A program made the translations under genes and the position numbers. Shown here one piece after another: positions 9,121-17,920 of a DNA stretch of 64,000 bases (position 1 is the first letter of the stretch; each line of letters starts with the position of its first letter). This DNA is from Bacteroidia bacterium. GTDB lineage: Bacteria > Bacteroidota > Bacteroidia > Chitinophagales > Chitinophagaceae. The notes beneath the pieces were generated by a model that saw only the letters and a list, made by a program, of their open reading frames with translations, was not told the DNA's origin and did not search any database. The stretch is taken from assembly GCA_030429205.1 (NCBI GenBank), contig JAUICZ010000002.1, positions 310,001 through 374,000 of the forward strand, given 5' to 3'.

Positions 9121-10452
9121 TTATCTGCCCATTGGCATATTCATACCAGGAGGCATCATTCCCTTCATTTTACCCATTTGTCCCATCATCTTCTTCATCT
9201 GGTCAAATTGCTTCATAAAGGCATTCACTTCACTAATATCTTTACCAGCACCCTTTGCGATACGCTTTCTGCGGCTACCATCTATCACCTCCGGGTTGTT
9301 ACGCTCATAAGGGGTCATAGAGTTGATCATAGCTTCTATGCCTTTGAACGCGTCATCTGATATATCAATATCTTTTATAGCTTTACCAACACCAGGTATC
9401 ATACCTAAAAGGTCTTTTATGTTACCCATCTTCTTGATCTGGTTCAGCTGTTTCTTAAAGTCATCAAAATCAAACTTGTTGGCACGAATCTTCTTCTCCA
9501 GCTTTTTAGCCTCTGCTTCGTCAAATTGAGATTGAGCACGTTCTACAAGTGATGTGATATCACCCATACCGAGAATACGCTGAGCCATACGATCCGGATA
9601 GAAAACATCCAGCGTATCCAGCTTCTCACCCATACTCACAAACTTAATGGGCTTGTTAACGGTGTACTTAATAGACAATGCGGCACCACCACGAGTATCA
9701 CCATCCAGCTTTGTTAATACAACTCCGCTAAAATCTAATCGCTCGTTAAAGGCTTTTGCAGTATTTACCGCATCCTGCCCTGTCATAGAGTCTACAACAA
9801 AAAGAATCTCGTGTGGATTAACCGCAGACTTGATATTAGCTACCTCAGTCATCATCTGCTCGTCTACAGCTAAGCGACCCGCAGTATCTATAATAACAAC
9901 ACTGTTACCATTCTTTTTAGCTTCCGCTATTGCGTTTCCGGCAATAGCCACAACATCTTTATTTTCAGGCTCGCTGTAAACAGGTACGTTTATCTGCTCA
10001 CCAAGTACATTCAACTGATTGATCGCCGCAGGACGATAAACATCACCGGCAACCAATAACGGGTTACGTCCTTTCTTGCTCTTTAAGAAATTGGCCAGCT
10101 TACCACTAAAAGTTGTTTTACCTGAACCTTGTAAACCCGCAACTAATATTATCGTTGGTTTGTTGGAAAGATCTACTTCTTCTACTTCTCCTCCCATCAA
10201 CTCGGCAAGATTATCCTGAACGATCTTTACCATTTGTTGGCCCGGAGACACAGCATTCAAAACCTTCTCTCCTACAGCTTCTTCTTTTACCTTGTTGGTA
10301 AAATCTTTAGCTATTTTATAGTTCACATCGGCATCAACCAATGCACGACGGATCTCTTTTACAGTCGTGGCAATATTAATCTCTGATATTCTACCCTCAC
10401 CTTTCAGTTGCTTAAACGCACCTTCCAGTCTTTCACTAAGATTTTCAAACAT
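9121..10452 (-). CDS. ffh: Signal recognition particle protein Ffh
   Basis: The 443-residue protein is the SRP GTPase that binds 4.5S RNA and signal sequences and docks with FtsY. The N-terminal four-helix bundle precedes the P-loop GLQGSGKTT (106-114), DTAGR and TKLDGD motifs of the G domain. The C-terminal M domain is methionine-rich and ends in a Met/Gly/Pro tail (MKGMMPPGMNMPMGR). Length is normal. It is apparently a single-gene unit: a minus-strand TACCTTTG element lies 26 bases upstream, and rpsP follows after a 112-base gap. Confidence 0.98.
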   Translation of the reverse strand: MFENLSERLEGAFKQLKGEGRISEINIATTVKEIRRALVDADVNYKIAKDFTNKVKEEAVGEKVLNAVSPGQQMVKIVQDNLAELMGGEVEEVDLSNKPTIILVAGLQGSGKTTFSGKLANFLKSKKGRNPLLVAGDVYRPAAINQLNVLGEQINVPVYSEPENKDVVAIAGNAIAEAKKNGNSVVIIDTAGRLAVDEQMMTEVANIKSAVNPHEILFVVDSMTGQDAVNTAKAFNERLDFSGVVLTKLDGDTRGGAALSIKYTVNKPIKFVSMGEKLDTLDVFYPDRMAQRILGMGDITSLVERAQSQFDEAEAKKLEKKIRANKFDFDDFKKQLNQIKKMGNIKDLLGMIPGVGKAIKDIDISDDAFKGIEAMINSMTPYERNNPEVIDGSRRKRIAKGAGKDISEVNAFMKQFDQMKKMMGQMGKMKGMMPPGMNMPMGR

Positions 10453-10477
10453 ACTAGCGGTATTTTATTAAGGATTG

Positions 10478-10485
10478 CAAAGGTA
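10478..10485 (-). promoter_or_regulatory. Putative -7 element for ffh
   Basis: The minus strand reads TACCTTTG, matching the Bacteroidota -7 consensus TAnnTTTG, 25 bases before the ffh ATG. A TTG lies upstream, but the spacer is about 16 bases, shorter than usual, so only the -7 half is supported. Confidence 0.45.
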
Positions 10486-10681
10486 ATTGCTTTTAGCGAA
10501 ACAATACATTACCACCGTGCAGATATATGAAGAACTAAGTCAAAAAATTGTATTTTCGCTGATTAACCGTATAATTAATACATCAGCAATAGTGCTAAAC
10601 GGAATATGACTGATAATCAATCTGTATGTTTCTGAAGAGTGTTTTCGATTTAGCCGGCTGTCAATATAAATATATATATAA

Positions 10682-12022
10682 ATGGGATGTGGCAATTGTG
10701 GTACAGGTGCCGATGGTAAACCTGGAGGTTGCAAAGGAAATGGTGGATGTGATTCCGGGGGATGTAACCGACTAAACGTATATGACTGGCTGAATGACAT
10801 ACCTTTATCGGATAGTGCAAAACCCTACCCGATAATAGAGGTGTCTTTCAATAGAGGTAGTCGTAAAGATTTCTACAAGAACAATACTAGTATAATTCCT
10901 GAAAAAGGACAATGGATAGCAGTAGAAGGTGTTAACGGTTTCGATGTCGGGCAGGTGAGCCTGACAGGAGAACTGGTAAAACTGCAACTAAAAAAATATG
11001 GCACCAAAGAAGATGATGTTGCACGTAAAGTACACCGTGCAGCAACAGATACAGATCTGGAGCAGTTCAGAAGCAGTAAAGCCAAAGAGCAAGACATGCT
11101 TGTACGCAGCAGAGCAGCTGCACGCAACTTAAATCTTGAAATGAAGCTCTGCGAAGTGGAACTTCAGGCAGATGGCAAGAAAGCTACATTCTTTTACACT
11201 GCAGACCAACGTGTAGATTTCCGCGAACTCATCAAAGTATATGCTTCTGAATTCAAAGTAAAAGTTGAGATGAAGCAAATTGGTGCCCGTCAGGAAAGTG
11301 GCAAGGTGGGCGGAATTGGTAGCTGTGGTAGAGAACTATGCTGCAGCACCTGGTTAACAGACTTTAAAAGTGTCAATACAACGGCTGCACGTTACCAAAA
11401 CCTATCTATCAATCAAGCAAAATTAAGCGGGCAGTGCGGCAGACTAAAATGCTGCCTGAACTTTGAGTTGGATACCTACATGGATGCCTTGTCTGTATTT
11501 CCTAAAAATGCAGATAGTATAGAAACAGCATCTGGCATTGCTCACCTGCAAAAAAGAGACATCTTCAAGAATTTAATGTGGTACAGCTACAGAGATAGCA
11601 ATAAACAATACCCTTTATCTATTGAACGTGTTAAAGAAATAATAGACCTAAATAAAAAAGGTGTAAAACCTGATGAATTACAACCTGTTGAAATAGAAGT
11701 AAGCTCAGAGAAACACTCTGTAAAAACAGATGCCGGATTTGTAAACGATGTTGGACAGGTAAGCTTAAAATCTTTAGAGCGCTCTTCTAAAAAGAAGAAA
11801 ACAAAAAGCAGGAACACTCGTGGCAGAGCCAACAATAATCCACAGCAAAAAGCGCAAGGACAAGGGCAACAACAACAGAATAAACAACAAGGGCAACAGC
11901 AAAACAAACAACAAGCCGGTAAGAACAGGCCACAAAGTGGTAATAATAGTAACAGAAAAAGAAATACACGAGGACCGAGAAACAGACCTCAACAAAGGCC
12001 GGAGCAGAATAATGATAAATAA
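10682..12022 (+). CDS. ricT: PSP1-domain iron-sulfur protein RicT-like
   Basis: The 446-residue protein starts with an unusual Cys/Gly-rich segment (GCGNC, GGCKGNGGCDSGGCNR) and then the PSP1 domain with GSCGRELCCSTWL and SGQCGRLKCCLNFE, the cysteines that in RicT help hold an Fe-S cluster of the RicA-RicF-RicT complex. In Bacillus that complex affects RNase Y and mRNA maturation; the role in Bacteroidota is not established. The last 90 residues are a basic, Gln/Asn-rich low-complexity tail encoded by CAA/AAC repeats. It stands alone on the plus strand, diverging from ffh and ending at a bidirectional hairpin. Confidence 0.85.
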   Translation: MGCGNCGTGADGKPGGCKGNGGCDSGGCNRLNVYDWLNDIPLSDSAKPYPIIEVSFNRGSRKDFYKNNTSIIPEKGQWIAVEGVNGFDVGQVSLTGELVKLQLKKYGTKEDDVARKVHRAATDTDLEQFRSSKAKEQDMLVRSRAAARNLNLEMKLCEVELQADGKKATFFYTADQRVDFRELIKVYASEFKVKVEMKQIGARQESGKVGGIGSCGRELCCSTWLTDFKSVNTTAARYQNLSINQAKLSGQCGRLKCCLNFELDTYMDALSVFPKNADSIETASGIAHLQKRDIFKNLMWYSYRDSNKQYPLSIERVKEIIDLNKKGVKPDELQPVEIEVSSEKHSVKTDAGFVNDVGQVSLKSLERSSKKKKTKSRNTRGRANNNPQQKAQGQGQQQQNKQQGQQQNKQQAGKNRPQSGNNSNRKRNTRGPRNRPQQRPEQNNDK

Positions 12023-12045
12023 TACTTACAAATACTAAACAAATT

Positions 12046-12069
12046 AAAGGGTGCTAAAAAGTGCCCTTT
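12046..12069. terminator. Bidirectional hairpin between ricT and the DUF1761 gene
   Basis: The arms AAAGGGTGC and GTGCCCTTT pair with two G-T wobbles around a TAAAAA loop, followed by AATTTT on the plus strand. It sits between two converging genes. Confidence 0.6.
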
Positions 12070-12090
12070 AATTTTATATAGAATGTTTAG

Positions 12091-12588
12091 TTATGCAAAC
12101 TGACAGATAATACCGCCCATCAAAGCCAGAGATACTACCCAATACCCTGCATGAATAAAGATGTACTTACCCTTCTTCCTTTCGAAAAGCGCTATTATGG
12201 TTATAATAGGGAGCCCAATAGTAATGCCTGCAATAGAGCCATGTAATGCTCCGTGTTTAAATGTTCTAAAATTAGTACCATATTGCTCCATAAGCTCTAT
12301 ACCAAGTTTATGAGCTTCTGTACCCTCATTCATTACATCAGGAAAAAGCATAGACTGTGCACCTAACTGATGAATTACCATGCTTGATAGTTGAAAACAG
12401 ATAAACAAACTAACTACATATGTTAACCCGAAAATCACAGCCATATTGGCCCCTTTCAGCTGCTCTTCTGTAAGCCATGCCGATTTCATCCAGGCATTAC
12501 CAAATACTTTGGGATTATACCAAATTGCGCCAATTATCAGTGGCACCAACGCTGCAAGCAGCAAAACTACAATATTAAGATCTACCAT
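12091..12588 (-). CDS. DUF1761-family membrane protein
   Basis: The 165-residue protein has four hydrophobic segments. Its N-terminal region (ALVPLIIGAIWYNPKVFGNAWMK, then the EEQLKGANM motif) is characteristic of DUF1761, a family of small integral membrane proteins without known function. The gene stands alone, converging with ricT and divergent from the secreted protein gene at 12739. The family is recognised with good confidence; no function can be proposed. Confidence 0.8.
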   Translation of the reverse strand: MVDLNIVVLLLAALVPLIIGAIWYNPKVFGNAWMKSAWLTEEQLKGANMAVIFGLTYVVSLFICFQLSSMVIHQLGAQSMLFPDVMNEGTEAHKLGIELMEQYGTNFRTFKHGALHGSIAGITIGLPIITIIALFERKKGKYIFIHAGYWVVSLALMGGIICQFA

Positions 12589-12738
12589 ATAACAATGTTT
12601 TGCATATAAAAATAGCCGTGCTCAGATAAAAAGCAAAAAGATTAAATACAAAACTTTATGATTTTCAGGAAAACACTGAAATATGCTTACTGTTTTATAA
12701 TTTAGAGATATTAATCAACTTAAGCTAAATATTTCTGT

Positions 12739-13776
12739 ATGAAAACTCATATAATCGCCTTGGCACTAGTACTGTTTACATCACTAGCCAATGCGCAAAT
12801 TAAAGTTGTAGACTACCAATACAAAGACAATACATTCAGTGTATCTCAACACGACAAACGTTTGACAAACAAAACAACCGGTAAAGTATACTATGGAAGG
12901 TTGCAAGCCTTTGATAGTTTTACAAGAGCCTCTTTAAAACCATATCTATCAAGAGATCAATTCTATCGTTACATGGAAGAATTGAAGACAACACCAAAAG
13001 TTGCGCAATCTATTGGTTATGGAGAGTTCAGCAACGCTATAGGTGTATTCTGTAACAGCATCAGAAACTTGAGCCGTATTTCATCTCAAGAAGACTTCAG
13101 ATACAGATTGTACCAAATATCTATGCCGGTATATAAAGTGATTAATGAAAGCTGGGGAAATGATATTGTAGATGCAGTATTAAAAGAAGCCTACTTAAAC
13201 TTATATGAGTATACCAACATGATGGCAGCAGGCAATCCTGAATATGCTAGTGCTCCTAAGTATGTTGATATGACGCCTATTAAAACAGATGAAAGCAAAG
13301 GTCAATGTCAGTTCACGGTTGTTATAGACGAACCTGTTTTGAAAAAAGATGAAATAGAGGTTTACTTCTCTGATCTTGCTTTGTTTAGAAAAATAAGCAA
13401 ACGATATTCTGGCGATCTACTTGCAGGGCCTATCAACGGTTGGGAATCAATAAAAGACGAAAGTGATGTAGTAAGAACATTATTACAAGCATATGAAGGC
13501 AAACATGAGTTACCAGCATATTATGTATATGAGTACAAGTTGAAAGACTTTGGTAATCCATCTACCATTCAACAAAACCTTTACAAAGATCAAGATTGGT
13601 TTGTATGGGTATTCCGCAAAGGCGTACTATACTATTCTTATATGGCTCATCCTTGCGCTAAGATCAGCAAGATAACCGTTTACGAAGAAAGACCTGTAGC
13701 CGGACTTGAAGACGCAGGTACTTACGACTACACTACTGAGGATAACAGTAACAGTGACGATAACTACGATTATTAA
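12739..13776 (+). CDS. Secreted protein of unknown function
   Basis: The 345-residue product has a standard signal peptide (MKTHIIALALVLFTSLANA, then Gln at the expected cleavage site). The mature part is mixed alpha/beta without a motif I can name, and it ends in an acidic Asp/Asn/Tyr tail (DNSNSDDNYDY). It lacks a recognisable T9SS sorting domain and a lipobox, so a periplasmic or SPI-exported fate is likely. It is a single gene with its own strong terminator. I do not recognise the family. Confidence 0.65.
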   Translation: MKTHIIALALVLFTSLANAQIKVVDYQYKDNTFSVSQHDKRLTNKTTGKVYYGRLQAFDSFTRASLKPYLSRDQFYRYMEELKTTPKVAQSIGYGEFSNAIGVFCNSIRNLSRISSQEDFRYRLYQISMPVYKVINESWGNDIVDAVLKEAYLNLYEYTNMMAAGNPEYASAPKYVDMTPIKTDESKGQCQFTVVIDEPVLKKDEIEVYFSDLALFRKISKRYSGDLLAGPINGWESIKDESDVVRTLLQAYEGKHELPAYYVYEYKLKDFGNPSTIQQNLYKDQDWFVWVFRKGVLYYSYMAHPCAKISKITVYEERPVAGLEDAGTYDYTTEDNSNSDDNYDY

Positions 13777-13796
13777 TATCAACTAGTTTATAAATC

Positions 13797-13829
13797 AAAA
13801 AAGCAGCTATCTGATGTAGCTGCTTTTTT
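13797..13829. terminator. Bidirectional intrinsic terminator
   Basis: Perfect 13-base arms (AAAAAAGCAGCTA and complement) flank a 7-base loop. The A-run and T-run give a poly-U tail in both directions, so it can end both the 12739 gene and the converging nitroreductase-fold gene. Confidence 0.9.
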
Positions 13830-13830
13830 A

Positions 13831-14514
13831 TTATTCGTAATACACTGCTATTTCGTCTAGTTCTTTTCTGTTTAACTCAGGCACTAAACATTCGTCTGCT
13901 GCATAACCTACAGGAATTAATAAGAACGGCTTTTCATGAGCAGGCCTATCCAATATTTTCGTAAGAAAGTTCATCGGGCTGGGTGTATGCGTTAAAGCTG
14001 CCAAACCTGCATGGTGTATCGCCGATAGCAAAAAGCCTGATGCCAGCCCTACACTCTCCTGAACGTAATAATTGTTTTTCTTTTTACCTTCTTCAGTTGG
14101 CTCGTATATCTTTTTGAAAACAATGATTAACCACGGACAAATTTCTAGAAACTCTTTATGCCAATCTGTTTGTAATGGTAATAGATCGTCCAGCCATTCT
14201 TGCGGCATTCTGTTGTTATAGCTTTCATACTCCTCCTCTTCCGCAGCAATTCTTATTTGTTTTTTTATCTCAGAGTTGCTTACTGCACAGAATGTCCATG
14301 GTTGTTTATGTGCTCCCGACGGAGCTGTTGATGCTGCTTTGATTATATTATCTATTACTTCCTTAGGTACGGGTTTATCAGAAAAATCTCTTACAGTTCT
14401 TCTTTTGTCCATCCATTCGTAAAAAGCTTGTGCTCGTTGTTTCATTTCTTCCAACTCAAAGCTTTCTTTACTGTATGTTACAAACGGAAAGCCGTTTACC
14501 AGTTTCTTTTCCAT
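13831..14514 (-). CDS. Nitroreductase-fold flavoprotein, iodotyrosine deiodinase (IYD) type
   Basis: The 227-residue protein has the FMN-binding start of the nitroreductase fold (RRTVRDFSDKPVP, STAPSGAHKQPWTF). The insertion from 91 to 121 matches the active-site lid of iodotyrosine deiodinase. By my manual comparison E95, Y99 and K120 correspond to Glu157, Tyr161 and Lys182 of human IYD, the residues that hold the amino-acid zwitterion, with the same 4- and 21-residue spacing. The segments GRPAHEK-like (DRPAHEK), LLIPVGYAA and PELNRKELDEI also follow IYD. Bacterial IYD homologues with dehalogenase activity are known, for example from Haliscomenobacter. No signal or membrane anchor is present, unlike the mammalian enzyme. 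The physiological substrate is unknown. Confidence 0.82.
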   Translation of the reverse strand: MEKKLVNGFPFVTYSKESFELEEMKQRAQAFYEWMDKRRTVRDFSDKPVPKEVIDNIIKAASTAPSGAHKQPWTFCAVSNSEIKKQIRIAAEEEEYESYNNRMPQEWLDDLLPLQTDWHKEFLEICPWLIIVFKKIYEPTEEGKKKNNYYVQESVGLASGFLLSAIHHAGLAALTHTPSPMNFLTKILDRPAHEKPFLLIPVGYAADECLVPELNRKELDEIAVYYE

Positions 14515-14619
14515 GTTTATAAAATCTTAAAAACTAAAGTAACAAAGTATCATGACTGATATTTAACGTTACGTATAAATATATTCTACTAATTTAAGTT
14601 TAGAACAACTTTAGACGAT

Positions 14620-15138
14620 ATGAACTTCAGGAAACTTACAGTGGTTTTAATTGCATTTGCAACATTGATAATTACATCTTGCAATAAAGAAGAAACCACA
14701 CCAACAAATAATACTAATGTTGGCGGGCCGGCACCCAATACACCAGACCAGCAAAAGTTATTAGATCTTGTAAATGCGGCCAGAGCAACCGGACACAAAT
14801 GTGGTAACACCTTCTACCCTGCAGTACCTGCATTAACATGGAATGCAACACTGGCAACAGCAGCACAAAAGCATAGTGACTATATGAATAGTACAGGCAA
14901 CTTTTCTCATACCGGAGAAAACGGATCCAGTGCGGGCGACAGAATATCTGCAGAAGGTTATAACTGGATGGCATATGGGGAGAATATAGCAGAAGGCTAT
15001 GCGACAGAAGAAGCTGTTGTACAGGCTTGGCTGGAAAGCGAAGGACACTGTAAAAACATTATGAGTGCAGACTATAAAGAAATGGGTGTTGCTACCAGCG
15101 GCAACTACTGGACACAGGTTTTTGGTACACAGCAATAA
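14620..15138 (+). CDS. CAP/SCP-domain lipoprotein
   Basis: The 172-residue protein carries a lipobox (IITSC, Cys21) and a short Thr/Asn linker before a CAP domain. Family signatures are visible: HSDYMNSTGNFSH, GENIAEGY, and GHCKNIMSADYKEMGV, with the His and Glu residues that form the CAP cavity. CAP proteins in bacteria are secreted or surface proteins with varied or unknown roles. The gene converges with the DUF2147 gene with no gap between their stops. Confidence 0.85.
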   Translation: MNFRKLTVVLIAFATLIITSCNKEETTPTNNTNVGGPAPNTPDQQKLLDLVNAARATGHKCGNTFYPAVPALTWNATLATAAQKHSDYMNSTGNFSHTGENGSSAGDRISAEGYNWMAYGENIAEGYATEEAVVQAWLESEGHCKNIMSADYKEMGVATSGNYWTQVFGTQQ

Positions 15139-15600
15139 CTACTCCTCAAAAGTAGTTTTAGTCCAAACCGTTGTTCTTCCTATCCAGGAAAAACCTATAT
15201 ACCCACGAACATCCAGCTTATCTCCGTTGTGTGTTATAACGCAAGAATATGTTTTACCATTTTTAGGGTCGTAAATGGTTCCGTCCTCGTATTCGTCATC
15301 TCCGTCCTTCTCAAAACCTTTTAGTATCAGTAAACCTAGTATAGGCTCTTTCTGCTTTTCTTCATCGGGGTTTTCTATGTCCAGCTTAGGTTTACCATCG
15401 CGTAATGGTTCTTTCAACCATACAATCTTACCATAAAACTTACCGTTCTTAGCCTTGTAGATCTTTACTTTACCCGTCCCTTCTTCATTCAACCATACCC
15501 CCTCTATTTTATCTTTTTGTGCAAAAGATGGTATGGCAAATAAAAATGCACATAGCAATATCAGCATTGTTTTGAAGATATTATTCAAACCCATAAACAA
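15139..15600 (-). CDS. DUF2147-family secreted protein
   Basis: The 153-residue product has a signal peptide (ending near FAIPSFAQ) and the DUF2147 layout: EGVWLNEEGTGKVKIYK near the mature N-terminus, KNGKFYGKIVWLKEP, then YDPKNGKTYSC and LDVRGYIGFSWIGRTTVW. The family folds as a small beta-barrel and is secreted; its role is unknown. A second in-frame ATG at 15594 could equally be the start. It converges directly on the CAP gene. Confidence 0.85.
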   Translation of the reverse strand: MFMGLNNIFKTMLILLCAFLFAIPSFAQKDKIEGVWLNEEGTGKVKIYKAKNGKFYGKIVWLKEPLRDGKPKLDIENPDEEKQKEPILGLLILKGFEKDGDDEYEDGTIYDPKNGKTYSCVITHNGDKLDVRGYIGFSWIGRTTVWTKTTFEE

Positions 15601-15638
15601 ACGATTTTTGTATCTACAATATACGGAAAAACGACCTA

Positions 15639-16364
15639 TTAATTCTTATCGGTCAATGAGCCTGCACCGCTAATGTGTGATGATATTTTCGGGTGACCTT
15701 TGTAACCTATTTTACCTGCACCTGTAATGTGTGCATTCAATTTGTCAGAAACTGTTAAGTTCATTTCACCCGCGCCCGATACTTTTGCTTCTGCGATCTT
15801 TGTTTCAAGACCTTCTGCATCTATATCTCCTGAGCCGGTAACTTTATATACAGCATGGTTAGAAACACCCTTAGCAACTTTCACTTCAGAAGAACCGGAT
15901 AGCTTTGCCGTAAAACCATTTGTATGTAGTTCCTGTATATCTACTTCTGCATTGCCTGTTACATGCAGCTCAAAATTATCTGCCTGCACATCCCCTTTTA
16001 TAGAAGCATCGGCAGAGCCTGTAATATCTAAACAAGTTAACGCTGCTGTAGTCACCTTCACCTCTATATCCTTATTAACCGACAGTATATCATCAGTATA
16101 GATTTGTAGCGTATTGTCTACAACTTCAGTTTTTATGTGTTTGTGGACGTTTTGGTATGTAACTATTTCAATAGCATTTTCGCTACCCTCTTCAACAAGT
16201 ATGGTTGCTTCTACAGGAACATTTATCTGAAGCTTATTGAAAACGGCTGTTGGTCTTTTTTGTCTGGTAACTTCACCTGTCCCTTTAACATAGTCGCTTT
16301 TGCAAGAAACAAATGCTACACTTAGTAACAAAATGATACTAACCAAATGGAAAACCCTGGTCAT
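15639..16364 (-). CDS. Head-GIN domain (DUF2807) lipoprotein
   Basis: The 241-residue protein has a lipobox (AFVSC, Cys21). The rest is a right-handed beta-solenoid-like repeat typical of DUF2807/head-GIN: recurring units such as LDITGSADASIKGDV, LHVTGNAEVDIQEL, AKLSGSSEVKVAKG, YKVTGSGDIDAEGL and AKVSGAGEMNLTV, spaced about 20 residues apart. These proteins are common in Bacteroidota envelopes and have no established biochemical role. Its start is 32 bases beyond the end of the respiratory cluster, in the same direction, but a link is not evident. Confidence 0.88.
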   Translation of the reverse strand: MTRVFHLVSIILLLSVAFVSCKSDYVKGTGEVTRQKRPTAVFNKLQINVPVEATILVEEGSENAIEIVTYQNVHKHIKTEVVDNTLQIYTDDILSVNKDIEVKVTTAALTCLDITGSADASIKGDVQADNFELHVTGNAEVDIQELHTNGFTAKLSGSSEVKVAKGVSNHAVYKVTGSGDIDAEGLETKIAEAKVSGAGEMNLTVSDKLNAHITGAGKIGYKGHPKISSHISGAGSLTDKN

Positions 16365-16396
16365 ATACTACGCATTTTAAAAGATTGAAGTAAATA

Positions 16397-16621
16397 CTAC
16401 AACTCTTCTTCTGTTCCTCTGTTATTCTTCCACCAAACAAACCCCACTGTACCCAATATGGTTAAAGGTAATGCGGCCAGGTATAAAATACCGCTGTTTA
16501 GGCCTTTTGCACTTTTATCGTCCAGCTCTCCGGCTGTTTTAGTACAAAGCGAGCACCCTTGTGCCATTGCAGCAGGTGCAATGCAGGTCAACATCAAAAC
16601 GATCAACAACTTCTTGCCCAT
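16397..16621 (-). CDS. Small Cys-containing membrane protein at the end of the oxidase cluster
   Basis: The 74-residue product has a signal peptide (to about Ala20), then GCSLC, a short polar linker, one membrane span (LYLAALPLTILGTVGFVWW) and a charged C-terminus. The CxxC just after the cleavage site would face the periplasm. It follows the DUF420 gene by 17 bases and looks like the last gene of the cytochrome oxidase cluster. A role in oxidase assembly or metal handling is only inferred from position. Confidence 0.65.
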   Translation of the reverse strand: MGKKLLIVLMLTCIAPAAMAQGCSLCTKTAGELDDKSAKGLNSGILYLAALPLTILGTVGFVWWKNNRGTEEEL

Positions 16622-16638
16622 AGCACAAATTTAATATA

Positions 16639-17184
16639 TTAAGCCGAATAATATGGGGATATCATCAGATAAACTGCAACTCCTGTAACACTTACATAAA
16701 ACCACAAGGGCCATGTATACCTTGCCAGTTTTTTATGTTTGTCGTACTCCCCTGTTAACGAACGATATGCCGTGAATAGTATAAACGGTAAAATAATAGC
16801 CGCCAGAATAATATGTGTGATCAGGATAAAGAAATACACATAGCGTATAGCACCCTCTCCTCCATATACAGTATCGCCGGCTAATAAGTGGTGTGCTATG
16901 TAAGACACTAAGAACAGTATAGAAAGTATAATAGCGCCAAACATCACATTTTTATGCAGCACGTAGTTCTTCTTTTTCACAGCCGCTAGTGCCAATACCA
17001 ATAAAAAAGAAACTATAGAATTGATTACCGCATTGATAGCTGCAAATATGTGTACGTCAAAGCCCAGGTCCACCTCTAGCTTTACTCTCGACAATACAGC
17101 AACTGCTGCAAATACTACAAACGATACTGTAAATATCAACAGCCTTGCCTGCTTATCGTTTTTCTTGAATAATGGTTTCAACAT
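16639..17184 (-). CDS. DUF420-family membrane protein
   Basis: The 181-residue protein has five hydrophobic segments, with His residues in HKNVMFGAIILS, SYIAHHLLAGDT and FFILITHIILA positioned as in DUF420 proteins. These are polytopic proteins found next to cytochrome oxidase genes; Bacillus/Staphylococcus relatives (CtaM) are needed for haem-copper oxidase activity. Its start overlaps the SCO gene stop by one base, supporting co-transcription and a role in oxidase assembly. Confidence 0.8.
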   Translation of the reverse strand: MLKPLFKKNDKQARLLIFTVSFVVFAAVAVLSRVKLEVDLGFDVHIFAAINAVINSIVSFLLVLALAAVKKKNYVLHKNVMFGAIILSILFLVSYIAHHLLAGDTVYGGEGAIRYVYFFILITHIILAAIILPFILFTAYRSLTGEYDKHKKLARYTWPLWFYVSVTGVAVYLMISPYYSA

Positions 17185-17879
17185 TATTTTCTTCTTTTAC
17201 GTTTCTTTTCCAGCGTTAGTAAGATAATGTCATCTGCACAACGGCTCAGGTCTACAGTATCTAAACCATCGTAATAGCCGCGTATATGCCTTTCCTTATC
17301 TAGCAATACAAGCTTTTGCGTGTGTATAAAATCTTCTACACCTTCTCCGCCTTTGCCCATTACTACCCTTAGCTCATTACGCGCGTAATTATAGATCTTA
17401 TCTCTATCGCCGGTTAAAAACCACCAATGATCGTGGTCTACATTATACTGCTCTGAGTAGCTGCGCAATGCCTGAAAACTATCTGTTTCAGGGTCTACCG
17501 TTACAGACACGAGGTGCACTGTAGTATCGTTCTTTTTAAAGGCTTTTTGCAGCATGGTGATATTACCGGTAAGCTTGGGGCAAATTGTAGGGCAAGTTGT
17601 AAACATAAAGTTCACCACGACTATTTTATCGCTTAGGTCTTTGTTTACAGACACCTCTTCGCCCAACTGATTGGTGAGTGTAATATCCGCTACTTTGTGG
17701 TATATACTGTCGTAGTATGTTTCACCATCTTCCTCTACAGTATCTATACCGTCTACTACATAATAATCCGGCAAGTCTATTTTGTCTTTAGACATAGACT
17801 TGGTGATCATATAAAAAAGGAACGGTAGCAATGCTACCGTTAACCCTAATAAATACTTTTTGTTGGAAACTTTTGCCAT
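17184..17879 (-). CDS. SCO1/SenC-type copper chaperone
   Basis: The 231-residue protein has an N-terminal membrane anchor (residues 8-26) and a thioredoxin-like domain with the copper-binding CxxxC, C96 and C100 in TTCPTICPK. H186 in FIHTQKLVLLD is the likely third ligand. SCO proteins deliver copper to, or reduce, the CuA site of cytochrome oxidase subunit II. It sits inside the oxidase cluster, 41 bases after subunit IV and overlapping DUF420 by one base. Subunit II itself is not in this window. Confidence 0.92.
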   Translation of the reverse strand: MAKVSNKKYLLGLTVALLPFLFYMITKSMSKDKIDLPDYYVVDGIDTVEEDGETYYDSIYHKVADITLTNQLGEEVSVNKDLSDKIVVVNFMFTTCPTICPKLTGNITMLQKAFKKNDTTVHLVSVTVDPETDSFQALRSYSEQYNVDHDHWWFLTGDRDKIYNYARNELRVVMGKGGEGVEDFIHTQKLVLLDKERHIRGYYDGLDTVDLSRCADDIILLTLEKKRKRRK

Positions 17880-17920
17880 CTCTTCTTAATCAATCAAGTT
17901 CCTGTATAGTAAGATAATTT

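Noticed and set aside
10540-10800. Minus-strand frame of 86 codons upstream of and overlapping ricT
   Set aside because: Its Pro/Ser/Tyr-rich product is the antisense of the Gly/Cys-rich start of ricT and of AT repeats; no coding features.
11587-11995. Several Cys/Leu/Phe-rich minus-strand frames inside ricT
   Set aside because: They are antisense readings of the CAA/AAC-rich tail of ricT.
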